Below the pieces are notes generated by a model. It did not search any database. It saw only the letters and a list, made by a program, of their open reading frames with translations, and was not told where the DNA came from. Below are positions 47,191 to 58,830 of a DNA stretch of 64,000 nt, one piece after another; position 1 is the first letter of the stretch, and the number at the start of each line of letters is the position of its first letter. The position numbers were made by a program, and so were the translations under genes. The stretch covers positions 17,527 to 81,526 of the forward strand of contig CAJQUW010003594.1 in the NCBI GenBank assembly GCA_907163375.1, given 5' to 3'. This stretch comes from Prostheceraeus crozeri. Lineage: Eukaryota; Platyhelminthes; Polycladida; Euryleptidae.

Positions 47191-49745
47191 CACTAGAAGC
47201 ACCAATGTGTCAAATTTGACACAAATGAGGTTTTGACGTCATCTTAAGGTAACTTAAAACTTGAATTAATTCTTCATGCTTCCTGACTTTTTACAACTTA
47301 GTCACATTTAGCGGAAAACTTTATAAAACATTGACTTACTATTCATTAACATGCTCAAATTTCATTTATTACTAGAAGCACCGACTGTGTCAATTTTGAC
47401 ACAACAACTTATCGCCATATCTTGAACTATGATACTAGGTCATCAAAGTAAAAAGTCAACAACCACGAGTGCAGGCGAGGTTGTTCAACATTCACAGTGT
47501 CTCTCTACCGCTATTGGCTGATCAAGCTACTGAGTCAGTTTCCCTCAATCAGCATCTCATCAGTTCGACACTTCACGATGGATAGACCACGACGACCTGC
47601 TGCTGTTGTTGCTTCGCAAATGCTCAACACCATTAATTTTGAAGATTCTGGAGATGATATGGAATCTGACTTCGACGATGCTCCGAATTACTTACCCTCC
47701 GTCGAACTAATTAATTCGTCTGATGAGTCGGCGAACGAAGAATCAACTGAAGTTATTGAAGAAATGTCAACAAATGCGCAATCTACAAACAGGACAGCGG
47801 CAACTCCCTCGCCTTTCACGGGTAAGGATGGAACTAAGTGGGAGAGAGTTGATGGGCGACTGCCTGTGAGAGGACGGTTACAAACGCAAAATGTACTTCG
47901 TCACCCACCCGGACCGAAACCCTTTGTTCGCTCTCGTGTCACCAACATCTTATCTTCGTGGTATGAGTACATAGACAATAGAATCATCGATCGAATTCTA
48001 ACTTACTCAAACAGTCGTGAAGACTGTACAACGCAAATCACTAAAGAAGATCTCCTGAATTTCATTGCTCTACAGTACTTACGAGGTTTGTACAACAAAA
48101 ATCTACCAATAAGGTTTCTTTGGAACAAAAACTATGGTATTGAAAAGTTTCAAAGAACGATGTCCCGTCAGAAATTTGAATATATCTCAAAAATGCTTCG
48201 ATTCGATAACAAAAACTCTAGGAGCTCAAGGTTGAATAACGACAAATTTGCAGCAGTTCGGGAGATTTTTGATATGTTCATGAATAATTGTCATCAAAAA
48301 TACACCCCAGACTATTCTTTGACAGTAGATGAGGAGCTGATGCCACTAAAAACACGATGTCGTTTCATTACTTTCATGAGCAATAAACCAGATAAATACG
48401 GCATCAAATTTTGGGACCTGGTCGAAGTCAAAAGCAAATATTTGGTGAGCTGTATTCCTTATTTGGGGAAGGATGCGTCCTCGCATGATATTCCTCTATC
48501 ACAAAGAGTTGTTACGAATCTCGTGGATCACTTGGGAAGCGGATACAACGTTACTGGAGATAATTTTTTTTCTTCAGTCGCATTGGTAGAAGATCTTCAG
48601 AGAAAATCAATCTCTTACGTCGGAACCATTCGTGAGAACAGAAGGGAGCTGTGCCCAGATATGAAAATTGACCAACCTCTTTATCATTCAAGATTTTATC
48701 AAAATGAAAAGAAAACAACACTTTCTGTAGCTTACAAATGTAAACCGAGAAAAACGGTTTATCTTCTTTCGAGTATGCACAAAGACGCCGAAATCGACGA
48801 CAACCATGATAAATTGAAACCACAAATTGTGCTATTCTACAATTCCTCGAAAGTAGGAGTAGACTGCGTCGATCAAATGATCCGACTATATTCGACTCGC
48901 AGTGCGTCAAGGCGATGGACGTTTGCGGTCTGGTGTAATATTCTTGACAAAGCCTGTATCAATGCATGGGTTGTCTATAAGCAGATTTCAGGAGAGTCAA
49001 TTAGCCGACGAAATTTCATATTTACTCTGATAGAAGAAATCTTTGAAATTTCCACTGCCAATCGCTACGTCTATTCTATTTCACAACCACAACACGATTA
49101 CTCCCATTCTTTGAGTCCTTCCGTTGTTCTGAAGAAGCGAGCTCATTGTGGGAGCCAAGGATGTAATAATTTAGGAAACATTCATTGCTCAAAGTGCTCA
49201 AAAGTGAAATGCGGAAAATGTTTGCAATCAGTCGAGAAATATACAATCGCTGTGTGCTTCTGTTGCAACGAACAATCTAGCTAATAGCTGCTTCATTTGT
49301 GCATTTTTACTAATAAAATATCGAACTCAATCCCAGAGAATTTTTTGGTGAGTTGCATAACTGCAATTATACAGTATTGGCCTACAAAGAAATATAAAAA
49401 ATCCCCTTCCATATTCAATGCCGATACTGAACGGTCATCTCGATTAGCATATATAATACGTATATGACTTTTAATGTAAATGCGTTTGAAAATTTCATAC
49501 TGTTTTATAAAAATTTTAGAATTTACATAATTTAAGGCTATTTGTATAATTCATATAATAGTTAAATATAGGCATATAAGCTCATGAGTGCTCATAAAGA
49601 CTGTTATTTGTCATAATTGAAAGCTCCATCTATGTTAACAAATTTTCTAGTGAATAACAAATATCAAAATAACTATTTTTAGTATATGTGTCAAATTTGA
49701 CACACTTGGTGCTTAAAGGAATATCTAATAATGGTGCTTCTAGTG
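47191..49745 (+). mobile_element. piggyBac 1, apparently complete
   Basis: The ends CACTAGAAGCACCA and TGGTGCTTCTAGTG are perfect 14-base inverses with TTAA at 47,187-47,190 and 49,746-49,749. The palindrome GTGTCAAATTTGACAC lies near both ends at different spacing, and the left terminal motif is repeated at about 47,371. At 2,555 bases with a single open transposase gene, it has everything a piggyBac needs. It is the youngest layer of the nest, lying inside the coding region of CMC/EnSpm element 2. Confidence 0.96.
47578..49284 (+). CDS. piggyBac 1 transposase, intact
   Basis: A 568-codon frame from the ATG at 47,578 (MDRPRRPAAVVASQ); upstream in-frame sequence has no other ATG. An acidic N-terminus (GDDMESDFDDAP) leads to the DDE_Tnp_1_7 core. 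The three catalytic Asp appear as SLTVDEELMP (about residue 247), YNVTGDNFFSS (about 322) and KVGVDCVDQMIR (about 425). GIKFW and YKQISGESI are family landmarks. The C-terminus is a cysteine-rich zinc domain (CGSQGCNNLGNIHCSKC, CGKC, CFCC) that binds the terminal repeats in relatives. The length is normal and no break is seen, so it may be active or only recently silenced. A polyadenylation-like aataaa follows at 49,313. Confidence 0.96.
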   Translation: MDRPRRPAAVVASQMLNTINFEDSGDDMESDFDDAPNYLPSVELINSSDESANEESTEVIEEMSTNAQSTNRTAATPSPFTGKDGTKWERVDGRLPVRGRLQTQNVLRHPPGPKPFVRSRVTNILSSWYEYIDNRIIDRILTYSNSREDCTTQITKEDLLNFIALQYLRGLYNKNLPIRFLWNKNYGIEKFQRTMSRQKFEYISKMLRFDNKNSRSSRLNNDKFAAVREIFDMFMNNCHQKYTPDYSLTVDEELMPLKTRCRFITFMSNKPDKYGIKFWDLVEVKSKYLVSCIPYLGKDASSHDIPLSQRVVTNLVDHLGSGYNVTGDNFFSSVALVEDLQRKSISYVGTIRENRRELCPDMKIDQPLYHSRFYQNEKKTTLSVAYKCKPRKTVYLLSSMHKDAEIDDNHDKLKPQIVLFYNSSKVGVDCVDQMIRLYSTRSASRRWTFAVWCNILDKACINAWVVYKQISGESISRRNFIFTLIEEIFEISTANRYVYSISQPQHDYSHSLSPSVVLKKRAHCGSQGCNNLGNIHCSKCSKVKCGKCLQSVEKYTIAVCFCCNEQSS

Positions 49746-51080
49746 TTAAGTCATCATCAGTACAACGGACGTTTCGGATGCATATTTCGTTGTGCACCAA
49801 GTACGGTTACCAAGATAGGAAGGGGTTATAGCAGGAAGTATGGTGGAGTTATTGATTTAAGATCAGATTCATCATATTCTGAATGCAGTCAAATTGCTCA
49901 ACTAACGGGAGAGCCAGTGTTTGGTGTTAAAGGACTTTCATGTTTACAGCCATTTCTAAAGATACCTTCCCACATCTTATTAGATCCGTTACATTTACTA
50001 TTCGAGAATTGTTCGAAACTTCTTTTTGCTAAGTTGGTTGATTCGTCATCCTTTCGATGTGCTTTTTTCTGGGAAGGCATGTATCATACTATGATCAATT
50101 AGCTGATCGAATTCTCATACCTCAATTCCTGCAGCGACCAAGATCTAATGAACTTAGTTTTTGGAAAGCACGTGACTTTCTATGTTACCTGTTTTATTAT
50201 AGTATTCCTACAATATAAGTCTCTATTTCATAAATCATGTAAGGAGTATGCATTTCATTTTTCTAGCTTTTGTGATAGCTTCTAGATATTGTTACTCACC
50301 AGAGGCGAGGTCTCGACATGTTCGTATCCGTGATATTTTCGATTATTTTCACTCCAGGTAAAAGACATTGTACGATGTGAACATATGTACTATGAATATG
50401 CATTTGCTTCTTCACTTAGCCGACAAGTGTGAAAAATTTGGTGCTTTACCTTTTGGATCCATGTTCTCATTTGAACACCAATTTTGGAATTTCAAACATT
50501 TCATTCATGGTAACACAGCAATTTTGAAACAAATTTGTGAGAAAGTGATGCTGATTAAGCGTGGCAGCACATTTTTGAGACGGGAAATTATGATAAAAAG
50601 CATGACTTATTGCGCATTACTTCTCTTCAAGATAACATTCGAAATGAAACAGTCTTCGTGGACCGAGGTCATGTTATTTACAGAAACAAGCCTTTCTACT
50701 CAGAAGCGTACCGAAGGAAATCTAAAGGTCTTAGTACTGTTTACGAAGTACAGTCAGCTGAAGGACATAAGTTCGCAAAAGTTTTAAAGTTTGAGAGGCG
50801 TTCTGATGGAGAAATTACTGCTGATGTTGAATATTTGACACGACGATTTGTCCCAATGTTCAGTTTTAATAATCTGGAGTTGCCCTTTGTATCGGAACAT
50901 GTTGTCGAAATGATAAACCAGCAGACTTTGTATTTCTTGGCATTTTACTCCAATATGTGTGACAGTATTTCTTTTGCTTGCATATTGGATCCTTGTGTAG
51001 TTGTTAAGGATTTCGATTCGAGCATTGATAGCTCAATTTTATTGATAATGCCTTGCTCTTCTGTTTTTGAGTATAATTAG

Positions 51081-51874
51081 TTTCCTCCTAACTTACGGAC
51101 ATGAAAGTTGGAAACTGATTATGGATGGGTGTTGTTACGTTTTATCATCATAGAAATCTGACACTATAATATTAATGCACTAGAACGGACATCTGCATCA
51201 AAATAAATAATGTCGTGGTCACGCATCTCTGTTGATATTCTGTAGCTATACCTATTAAACGGTTGCTTCTATTTGATGAATAGCGGAGTGTCACAATTCA
51301 GTGTTCGGTCCCACGACCACGAATAAATCAGTCGTCATTTGAAGATAACATGGAAAACAGTAATCCTCTATTGACTTTGAAGTACTTGGTAGGCTACCTA
51401 ACCGAGCCTTACCAAGTAAAATCAGCTGTATGCCATTCTAGTCTCATTATTTAAAACTAACGTTAAGATCCGATTTCTATGGTAATCAATATCATACATT
51501 GGATTTTTGTCCACTTATCATGTTCCAGTAAAATATTTCTGTGTCCTTGATCCTCAGCCATTTTATGTGAAATTTTGTGCAGTTTTATGAAGTCTAAAAT
51601 CTTTTTTCAACAAAAAATCTTGTGAATTAATTATTAATAGAAATCCGATGAGGATTGTTTTGTTTTGGCATTGCAATAAATATAACATTTCTTTATCGAA
51701 ATTGCAATAAACATACCCAAAAATATAAAACAATTGCAAGTAATAGAAAGTGATATAAAATAATTGAAATTAATATAAAAAAATAAATTGTAAGAAATTG
51801 CAATTCATCGGTATATTCCTCGTAATTTATTGCGCAAATTTATTGCAATTTTCCCGCAATTTTGTCAACCAGTG
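51081..51874. other. 3' non-coding part of CMC/EnSpm element 2
   Basis: No gene. Near 51,210-51,325 cgtggtcacg and cccacgaccacg form an imperfect inverse pair. The last 250 bases are rich in attgcaat words of the subterminal region. Confidence 0.5.
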
Positions 51875-53611
51875 AAGTGCCAATTTGTGGGCATAACAAT
51901 GAGTAAAATGTGCTGATGGCCATCGATCAAGAATTATTCTACTCACCGAGTTGTGCAAACCTGCCATGTTCCGAGCTCCATCATAAGATTGTCCAACGAT
52001 ATTTGAATCATCAGTAACACCGACGCTTTCAAGGCTGTTGATTACAATTTCGGCCAGAGACGCTGCTCGACGATCTTCTGAAACATCACGTAGGTCGATC
52101 ATGTGCTCGGATAGTGTTCCATCATGGATGATTCGAACGGCTACACACATCTGACTTGTGTTGCTGATGTCGGAAGTTTCATCGGCCAGAACTGCCAAAC
52201 AGGAAGCTCCTTTGATCCGAGTGCAAATCTCGTTGAACAGAAGTCGATGTAGACAAAAAATTATGTCATTTTGTATATCGGGAGACAATCCACTGAATAC
52301 AGCATTTTCATTTGTCAACATTTCTGCGACGATGCTGTTATTGCTGTAGTTGCTCAGTAGACGAATTTGATCGACGTAGTTTCCTCTGAAGGATTCCTCC
52401 GAAGATTCGCGATGTCCGCGAAATGGTATCCCATGCATAGCGAGGTAGACCGCAGCGTCGATGTGGTGCTGAAGGGCTATTCGGTTCTTTCGAACCTGAT
52501 CGTTGTGCCGTCGGATTTGTAGTTGGTGACCTTCGACGATGGAACTTTGGATATTCACAGTCCCGATCAGTGAATATGACAACACAGCAGATACATGGTC
52601 TTTCGATCTATTGTGCATCTTGATCAGGTTAGAGAGATTTCCCAAGTCCGTGACGCCGGCTGAAGTCCAACATGAAGATGTTTTCCTCTTGAAGATTAAA
52701 CATGGGTAACAAAAAAACCGACGCTTAGTTTCGCATCCACAAAGCCATTCAGCATCAGGACGATTGTGCTGTTTGTTGAAGTCCCATTGTCTTTTGCCAT
52801 CGAAGCGAAAATGAGGATGCGGTGGGCCGTTGTTTTTCAAGCGAAGTCTATCTGCGTAGGTAATGTCAGATTGTGGGGTGTTTAACAAAAATTCCACAGA
52901 AGTCTGTTCCGAGTTATTTGCTGCCATTCCACGTTGGGAGTTAGTGCAGAAATGTATGCAGTCAAATGTTCTGTCCAGTTTTGTAGCCCGAAGATTTACA
53001 CAAAGCTTCAAGTGTTGCCCCGCTCATCCGATATCCACCTGAAGCAAAATCTCATCGCCTGTCTCAATACTAATCAACCTCACTGGTTGAATAGATGGAT
53101 TTATCCCACCTCATTCTCACATGTGTCGAAAGCAGTATCAGAGTAATGACAAAAACAGATGTCAGACATTTCGCCTGCATTTTCCGATCTCCCACGTCCT
53201 ATTCAACTGGTCAACTTGAATACTGTACATGTAGAGCGGCTTCTGAGAAAGAAAATCTCACTGATAGCACTGAGTGTCGGTGTGTTAATCAAGGAGGCAC
53301 TGCGCTGATGGATTTCACAGCGGTTGAGGGAATTTCTGAGGCTTGTGTCAAAAGGAACACAGAGTTAAATAGAAAGAATCCATCACAGTCTGTGGAATCC
53401 ATTCAGCTTTGATTGATGTAGTTACATAATTGCATTGGTTTGTCCTAAAATCATCTGTAAATGGCATGTAGTATTTAGAATTGATTGAAAATGACAAATA
53501 GACAAAAAATGAATAATGAAAAATAACACAAATACAGGTGTCGTACAAATATTAAAAGTACTATTCACTGAATAGTTTGAATACCATACACGCTACGCCA
53601 CTGCACTTGTG

Positions 53612-54405
53612 TGAATTCTAAATTATAGTTATTACCGATATTACAGCTACACGTTAGAGTTCCTGACATTACTGTTGAGCAGAAAAAAATGTATTCCTGT
53701 CTTTAGCGTAATCTTATTAGTTATCCTATATCAATTCCGAAGCTTCCACATCGCTGACTCATTTGCTCATCGTGTTCATTAATTTACCTCACAATAGCGG
53801 CCGACAGAGGAAAACTGAAGTTGAAAACCACCCCTTTCGACTAGTTCAGATCTCGGGTGATACTGCGACGTGATTCGCTGATCAAATAGTCGAATGACGA
53901 GACTGTTAGAATCAATCTCTTGAATGTTGTTCAGGAACAACGCAGCGAAGGAAAGGGTTAATCCTTGATGTTTGACGTTTCCAAATCTGTAATGACTCAA
54001 CTTTCAGTTTCATTTCATGTGTCGAATGTCGTGTTAGAATCTCGCTCGCAGTGTCGCACTTTCATCATAATTTTAAATATTTGAATTATTTGCCATTTAA
54101 TCATCTTCGACTTGGATTACAATATTGCTTTTTGTTTCGACGACGGATTTATTGAATTTTGCACCAATTCAACTTCATACTCCCTGTCAACTTCCTCTGC
54201 TCTGTACATCTTACATCGATTCGTTCTGGTAAGTAAGATTAAAGTATTCAATCTGAAAATCTATAAACAAATGTTTTCAAAAAAGAAATAATTTGCAGTT
54301 CATATATTTTCATTATATTCATTATTTCATTACTATTTCATTTATTTCTATAAGGCAGTAACAACTATATTTTACAACAACTATATTTCAAGTAAGCGAG
54401 AGCAG
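53612..54405. other. Unassigned, upstream of the second hAT transposase
   Basis: No coding motif in any frame that would supply the missing N-terminus of the next gene. Confidence 0.35.
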
Positions 54406-56068
54406 ATGGCGATTTGCGTCCGATACTATCACGAAGGTAGGATATGTGAGAATTTTTTGAAATTCGTTTACGTGACAGATCTATCAGGAAAAGGACTGGC
54501 TGAAGTCATTAAAAGGGAGATGAAATTGTTGGGACTGGACACAAACTACCTTATAGGCCAAGGTTACGATGGAGCATCCTCAATGAGTGGACAATTCAAT
54601 GGCGTACAAGCTGAAATGCGAAAAGATTTCCCACTAGCTTTATATGTCCATTGCAGTGCTCATTGCTTGAATCTCTCCCTAAGTAAAGCATCAAGAGTGG
54701 ACAGCATTCGTAACTGTGTCGGCTTACTGTCCGAAGTCATTACGTTTATCAACGCATCAGCTAAGAGATTGGCAGAATTTCAAATGAAATCTTCTAGCGA
54801 AGGATGCAAGCAAAGCAAAAGACTCATTCGCCTTTGCGAGACTCGATGGGTGGAACGACATGAGTCGGTCAACAGATTTCAAGAAAACATGTTGGATATA
54901 GTAGAGGTAGGTGACATATTACCTGTAGGCTATAAGCAACAAATTTTTCTTATCACTAAAAATATCATTTGTCAAATATCAACATACTCAGAAAGATTTC
55001 CCATTAATGATTAAATCGTGTGCAAATTTTTAGTATGAGACATTGGAATATACATTTCTCTTAAAAAGTAATTTTGACAGCGCATCTATTAATGTTATAG
55101 TAAAAAATTGTTTAGCATGCAAATATGTCTGCATCTTTAAGTCGCTGATGCTTGTAAGTTTACAAAGAAAATGTTGCTTTCAGGTACTCCAAGATATGAC
55201 AACGTGGAAAGACGCACTAGTATCTTCAAGAGCTACATCTCTATTGTCTGGGATTACAAAGCACGAGATCGTATTTTCAATATTGACATTGAATTCAGTG
55301 CTCAATGTGACAAAGCCTGTAGCAGTCAGTCTACAAAAGGTCGACAAGGATCTGATACAGTGTGTCGACGAAATGAATCTTTGTTTTGAAGTCCTTCAGA
55401 ACATGCGATTGTCGAGTTCGGAGGAAGTGAATAACATTGCCAAGAAGTTTGAAGAAATTTTAGCTGAGGAGCTGACTATGCCAAGAATTGTGGGGCGTCA
55501 GTGCCATCGCTTAAATGTCAAAGCGGCTTCTCCGGTTGAGTACTTTGAGAGAAACATTTTCATTCCTTTTTTGGATCAATTGTTGAGTGATTTAAGGGAC
55601 CGCTTCAGCTCTCACAATACTATAGGGATGCAAATCAATTCATTGCTTCCATCTAAACTTAAGAAATTTTCTTTTGAACATTTAAAGGATGTTATTGAAT
55701 TTTATAAGCCAATTTGTCCATTTTCTGAGGATGATGTGAAGGCTGAGTACATGCGCTGGTGCATAAAATGGAACAAAGGAAATACATCCGATATTCCAAC
55801 ATGTCCAGCGACAGCTTTAAGTCAGTGCATTATTGACTTTTATCCATGCATACATGCATATTTAAAAATATTTTGCTGTCTTCCAACTACTACTGCAAAT
55901 GCCGAAAAATCATTTTCAGCATTGAAACTTTTGAAAAATGACTTGCGGTCGACGATGGGTGAGTCTCGCATAACCGGACTCACGTTGATTTATGTTCATG
56001 ATGATATACCTGTCGATATCGAGGCAGTCATTTCTAACTTCGGTCAAAGCTCTCGTAACACTAGTTGA
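54406..56068 (+). pseudogene. hAT 2 transposase (ZMYM/DUF4371 type), 5'-truncated
   Basis: Two segments joined by a GT-AG intron (54,907-55,183, donor GTAGGT, acceptor gctttcag) that keeps phase 0: 54,406-54,906 and 55,184-56,068. The first opens with SKREQMAICVRYYHEG, the point just after the first catalytic Asp in this family, then GQGYDGASSMSGQ, VHCSAHCLNLSL and TRWVERHESV. The second has TTWKDALVSSRATSLL and the hAT dimerisation region LPTTTANAEKSFSALK, LRSTMGESRITGL. No stop interrupts what remains. The zinc finger and first part of the core are missing, so it cannot work as it stands. The C-terminus may have been cut by a CACTA-type end that starts at 56,059. It is a different lineage from hAT 1. 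Confidence 0.85.
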
Positions 56069-56240
56069 CCAGATTGAGAAAAAATTGCAATTCACTCACA
56101 AAAAAGTGCATGGATTGCAATCTAAACAAAATTCTTGAAGTTATTGCAATTAAATAACGCGTTTAAATTGCAATCATCCCAATCTTTCAATCAAGGAAAT
56201 TGAGACTGCAGATGATCACCGTGTCTGGATTGCAATGATC
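56059..56240. mobile_element. Lone CACTA-type left end related to element 2
   Basis: CACTAGTTGACCAGATTGAG followed by an A run and TTGCAATT resembles the terminus of CMC/EnSpm element 2 (CACTGGTTGACAAAATTGCG). The subterminal TTGCAAT words also recur for about 130 bases. No inverse end is visible between here and 64,000, so the other half is beyond the window or deleted. It overlaps the last codons of hAT 2. Confidence 0.55.
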
Positions 56241-58555
56241 ACAATCAGGGTTATACTGATATTTTCTCTCCAAAAATCAAGACAAAAAAATATCCATGGC
56301 ACATTTTCACCAAAGAAAGCACAGATAAAATGCATTAGGCACGTGAGCCTATTAAGATAATTATATCGCTTGGCTTCATAAAGTTCAACTTTCCGAATGT
56401 TCCAAAGCCAATAATGCAACATAACTCCATCTAGAATAAATTACGAGATGCTTCGACGTATGTCGTTTTGATAGTTCACAAAAGACAAGGCATTTTCCAT
56501 GCCCCTGCAATATATTCTTTAATGTTTATTGCCACGCCTCAGCTGTGAGAGAATCCAAATTGCGCTAAATAACAAGAAATATGAACATAAGGCCTACTTG
56601 AGGAAAGCACGTTCCCAACTGAGCGATTCTGAAACACAAAAGCATGACAAAAGTTCAACCCATCGCTTTGATTTACTGTGGTAACTCTCTATCTTTTACC
56701 TATCTATAGGGCAATTGCAGCACTATCGACTCAGTCGGTGTAATAGCCTCAAGACTAAAATTAGGCGGGCTGAGACGGTTGAATAGCCACTGTCCGAAAA
56801 TCAACCAGGGTGTGAAGGTTGTAGCTTTCCATCGTCCTCTTATGGATTCACCTTAGACATGCATGATGAAAACACTGTATATAGAGAAACACCGGACGCG
56901 AGATGGATCATTAGACGCTGAAGTTTTCATGCCCATGCTGTTTAACACGGATGGAATTTGTTACATAGTATTTCTTATTTATTCCACTTTCTGTTTTCTG
57001 CTTCCTGACGGAAAATAGCTTGATTAACCAGCTTGACTTGGTCATATTTCTAGCATTTCTTATTCAATGATGATTATTGTCATTGCACAAGGAAAATGCT
57101 CAAATTTAAAAAACTTCATAAAAACATGATTGAAATTATCTTTTAACTATACAAACAAATTAACGCTCTATTAATAGACACGGTTTCATTTGCATGATTT
57201 TCTTACTAAAAATCAGATGCAAGAGCCAATAAAATCCATTTATCAAGTGGGGTGATCACTCATCTTGCAATGTAGCAGCTCACGTTTTCGGTCTCCTCAT
57301 TATTGGAGAAAATACAATACTTGCTCTCAAATCAAGGACAGCATTTCATGGTATACAAAGCTTATGGAGCAGAGATTGTTGCTTTTATTTTGTCAACTTT
57401 GGACTGTAGCAGGATCTTTGAAAAGGAGAAATCAAAATATAGCTAGGAAACTGGTATGTGGTTGAAGTTCGTTCCATGATCTGTTATATGTTTGAAAAGC
57501 CTGTTGGTGTTAGTCTTTTAATCCATTACCATCTGCTTTTGCCTCAAATTTCCCAAATCTGGAAGTCTGTTGCGTCTAAATTGACCTATTGAGTCTTTTC
57601 ATCATCCTTAAGAATAGTTGTGATATCACTTCAAACAAATGTTGAAAGAATATTTTTAACGATGCTTGAAATGGAATTCACAGACGGAAAATTATTGTCA
57701 AGCATGTTTTTAGTTGTATCTACTTTGTTATAAATCAAGTTGCGCCTTTCAACAAATTACATCCAGGAAAGCTTCTTTCAGCATCTTAATCAATTCGTCC
57801 TAGAATATTCCGTCAAAATTTCATAGCTCATTCCTACATATCTTGTTTGTTTATCTGGAATGATTAAAATATCGGATGTTTTTTTCAAACAAAAATAAAA
57901 TTAAAGTCGGTTTTCTCGGGTAGAAATATCCGTGCATGAGATTTTCGCTACACATTCGGGACGACATATGCACACCACACATTCACAGACGAGACGACAT
58001 ATTCAAACATAAGTGCGCATAGTTAAGATGTTTCTTCAGAAAATGGAAGGAGCATTAATTACTGTGGAAATTTATTTATTTGGCTACCAAATATATGATG
58101 CCACTTCGCGCGTGAATATGTGGTCCGAATGTGTTTTGTGTGTGTCGTCTCGAATGTGTGGTGAATTCTTTGTGCATATATATTTAAAGTTTCATGTTCT
58201 GATTATTTAAGGATTCATGATTTTATATTTTCCACGTTTATTCGGTGTTGAAATGACTTCATCTGCGCGCGCTTCGGTTTCCCAGAAGGGAAGAGTTGTT
58301 TGTAACCTTAATATCACAGAATTAGACAACTTGCTCCTTCTCGAATGGATAATTCGTGTGTCGCTTGCTATTGTAAATGGTAAACAATAAGTTGTCAGCA
58401 GAGGACACCACAGCCACTGAGAGATGCGTGCGTGCTGTGATATCACTTTGCACGCACCAAAACAAACATAGGCTATTTTGCTAACATTCGATTCAGTGCA
58501 TGCACTATGCAGTGAGTAGTATGCGGAGAAGACGATGTTGATAACATCAAGTGAA
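56241..58555. other. Unassigned, no gene seen
   Basis: Short frames only. A degenerate motif of about 75 bases with gtaatagcc words at 56,738-56,810 has a weak echo at 62,826-62,897. Around 57,950-58,190 the words ccacacattc and gacgaca recur in both orientations without clean ends. Confidence 0.35.
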
Positions 58556-58830
58556 CTAATTTTTGTACGCCTGCTACTTTTTTAATAATCATCGGTAGGG
58601 CCAACATTATGGAGAAAACTTGTGCGTAATGATCTGAATTCTCGGAATCTGAAGGAATTGTAGCAATCGAAGCACTTTGCTGGAACTCACATTAATCCGC
58701 AAGCGACGCACGATATCTTGTCCCTGTGAGGTATTAGGAATTCCTTGCCCACCTAATAAGTTCCTGGATGCGCCGGCGATTTCGTATTAATCACACTTCT
58801 AGCAAACCGAAGCAGGTAAACAAAATGTAT
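58556..58830. repeat. Diverged copy of the central part of the 36,033-37,178 unit
   Basis: The two stretches share, in order, tacgcctgctactttt, aataatcatcggtagggcc, aacattatggagaaa, gatctgaattctcggaatct, gcaagcgacgcacgatat and taagttcctg, with about a fifth of positions changed. The inverted arms of the other copy are absent here. It is an older relative with no coding capacity. Confidence 0.6.

Larger units (their letters stand above)
44972..51080 (+). pseudogene. CMC/EnSpm transposase of element 2, degraded and interrupted by piggyBac 1
   Basis: The first likely exon is 44,972-45,294 (acceptor ttttatttcag, donor GTGAGC): an acidic N-terminus (NDEEHEFWDMEHSDSESE) then a hydrophobic helix. 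The next begins after cttttcag at 46,588: LTWRSMKRVVQRALHED, LHLHLSTDGGQPFRFKK with the first catalytic Asp, and ILDLPLYIRSKKENILL. PiggyBac 1 interrupts at the TTAA at 47,187. Beyond it, HHQYNGRFGC at about 49,755 and LLDPLHLLFENC continue the core, then after a gap MHLLLHLADKC and FSFEHQFWNFKHF (about 50,470) with the likely Glu, and a C-terminal tail to 51,080. Several frame changes and stops are present, including a mismatch of phase between the first two exons. It is dead, but more complete at the N-terminus than the copy in element D. Confidence 0.82.
42380..51874 (+). mobile_element. CMC/EnSpm element 2 (CACTG ends, AA duplication), containing a piggyBac
   Basis: The left end CACTGGTTGACAAAATTGCG and its inverse at 51,874 match over more than 30 bases with a single difference. 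AA flanks at 42,378-42,379 and 51,875-51,876; the hAT frame it interrupts becomes continuous when it is removed with one AA, which confirms the 2-base duplication. The words ATTGCAATA and TTGCAATT recur within 250 bases of each end, as subterminal motifs of CACTA elements do. It holds a degraded transposase (44,972-51,080) and piggyBac 1. Confidence 0.93.
41239..52927 (-). pseudogene. hAT 1 transposase (ZMYM/DUF4371 type), interrupted by insertion and one frameshift
   Basis: On the minus strand from the ATG at 52,927. An N-terminal TTF-type zinc finger (WLCGCETKRRFFCYPC, then HNRSKDH, residues about 55-110) is followed by a DUF4371 region with LAVLADETSDISNTSQ and GQSYDGARNMAG. The frame runs to 51,877, where the CMC/EnSpm element is inserted, and resumes at 42,377. 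The sequence before insertion reads through as HKLAL then VLRQACSAIDDIDLFFG, in frame once one AA duplication is removed, so the hAT was open here when hit. A frame change near 41,910-41,925 follows. The C-terminal dimerisation region (VALTIPLTSVSCERTFSVLK, LKTCARNTMGQARLAQLML) ends at 41,239. All domains are present. Confidence 0.9.
41002..53603 (-). mobile_element. hAT element 1, split by a CMC/EnSpm element
   Basis: The left end CAGTGGCGTAGG and the right end CTACGCCACTG are inverses, flanked by the 8-base duplication CACTTGTG at 40,994-41,001 and 53,604-53,611. Both are classic for hAT. The gene is on the minus strand. The nested element (42,380-51,874 plus its AA duplication) accounts for 9.5 kb; the hAT itself is about 3.1 kb, a normal autonomous size. 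It is the outermost layer of a three-deep nest. Confidence 0.95.

Noticed and set aside
42380-51874. A BEN-like second gene in CMC/EnSpm element 2
   Set aside because: I looked in 42,500-44,971 and 51,081-51,874 for the exon 1 and BEN-like motifs and saw none in any frame.
57940-58200. Possible inverted-repeat element built on ccacacattc and gacgaca words
   Set aside because: The words recur in both orientations but without clean ends, consistent spacing or a target duplication.
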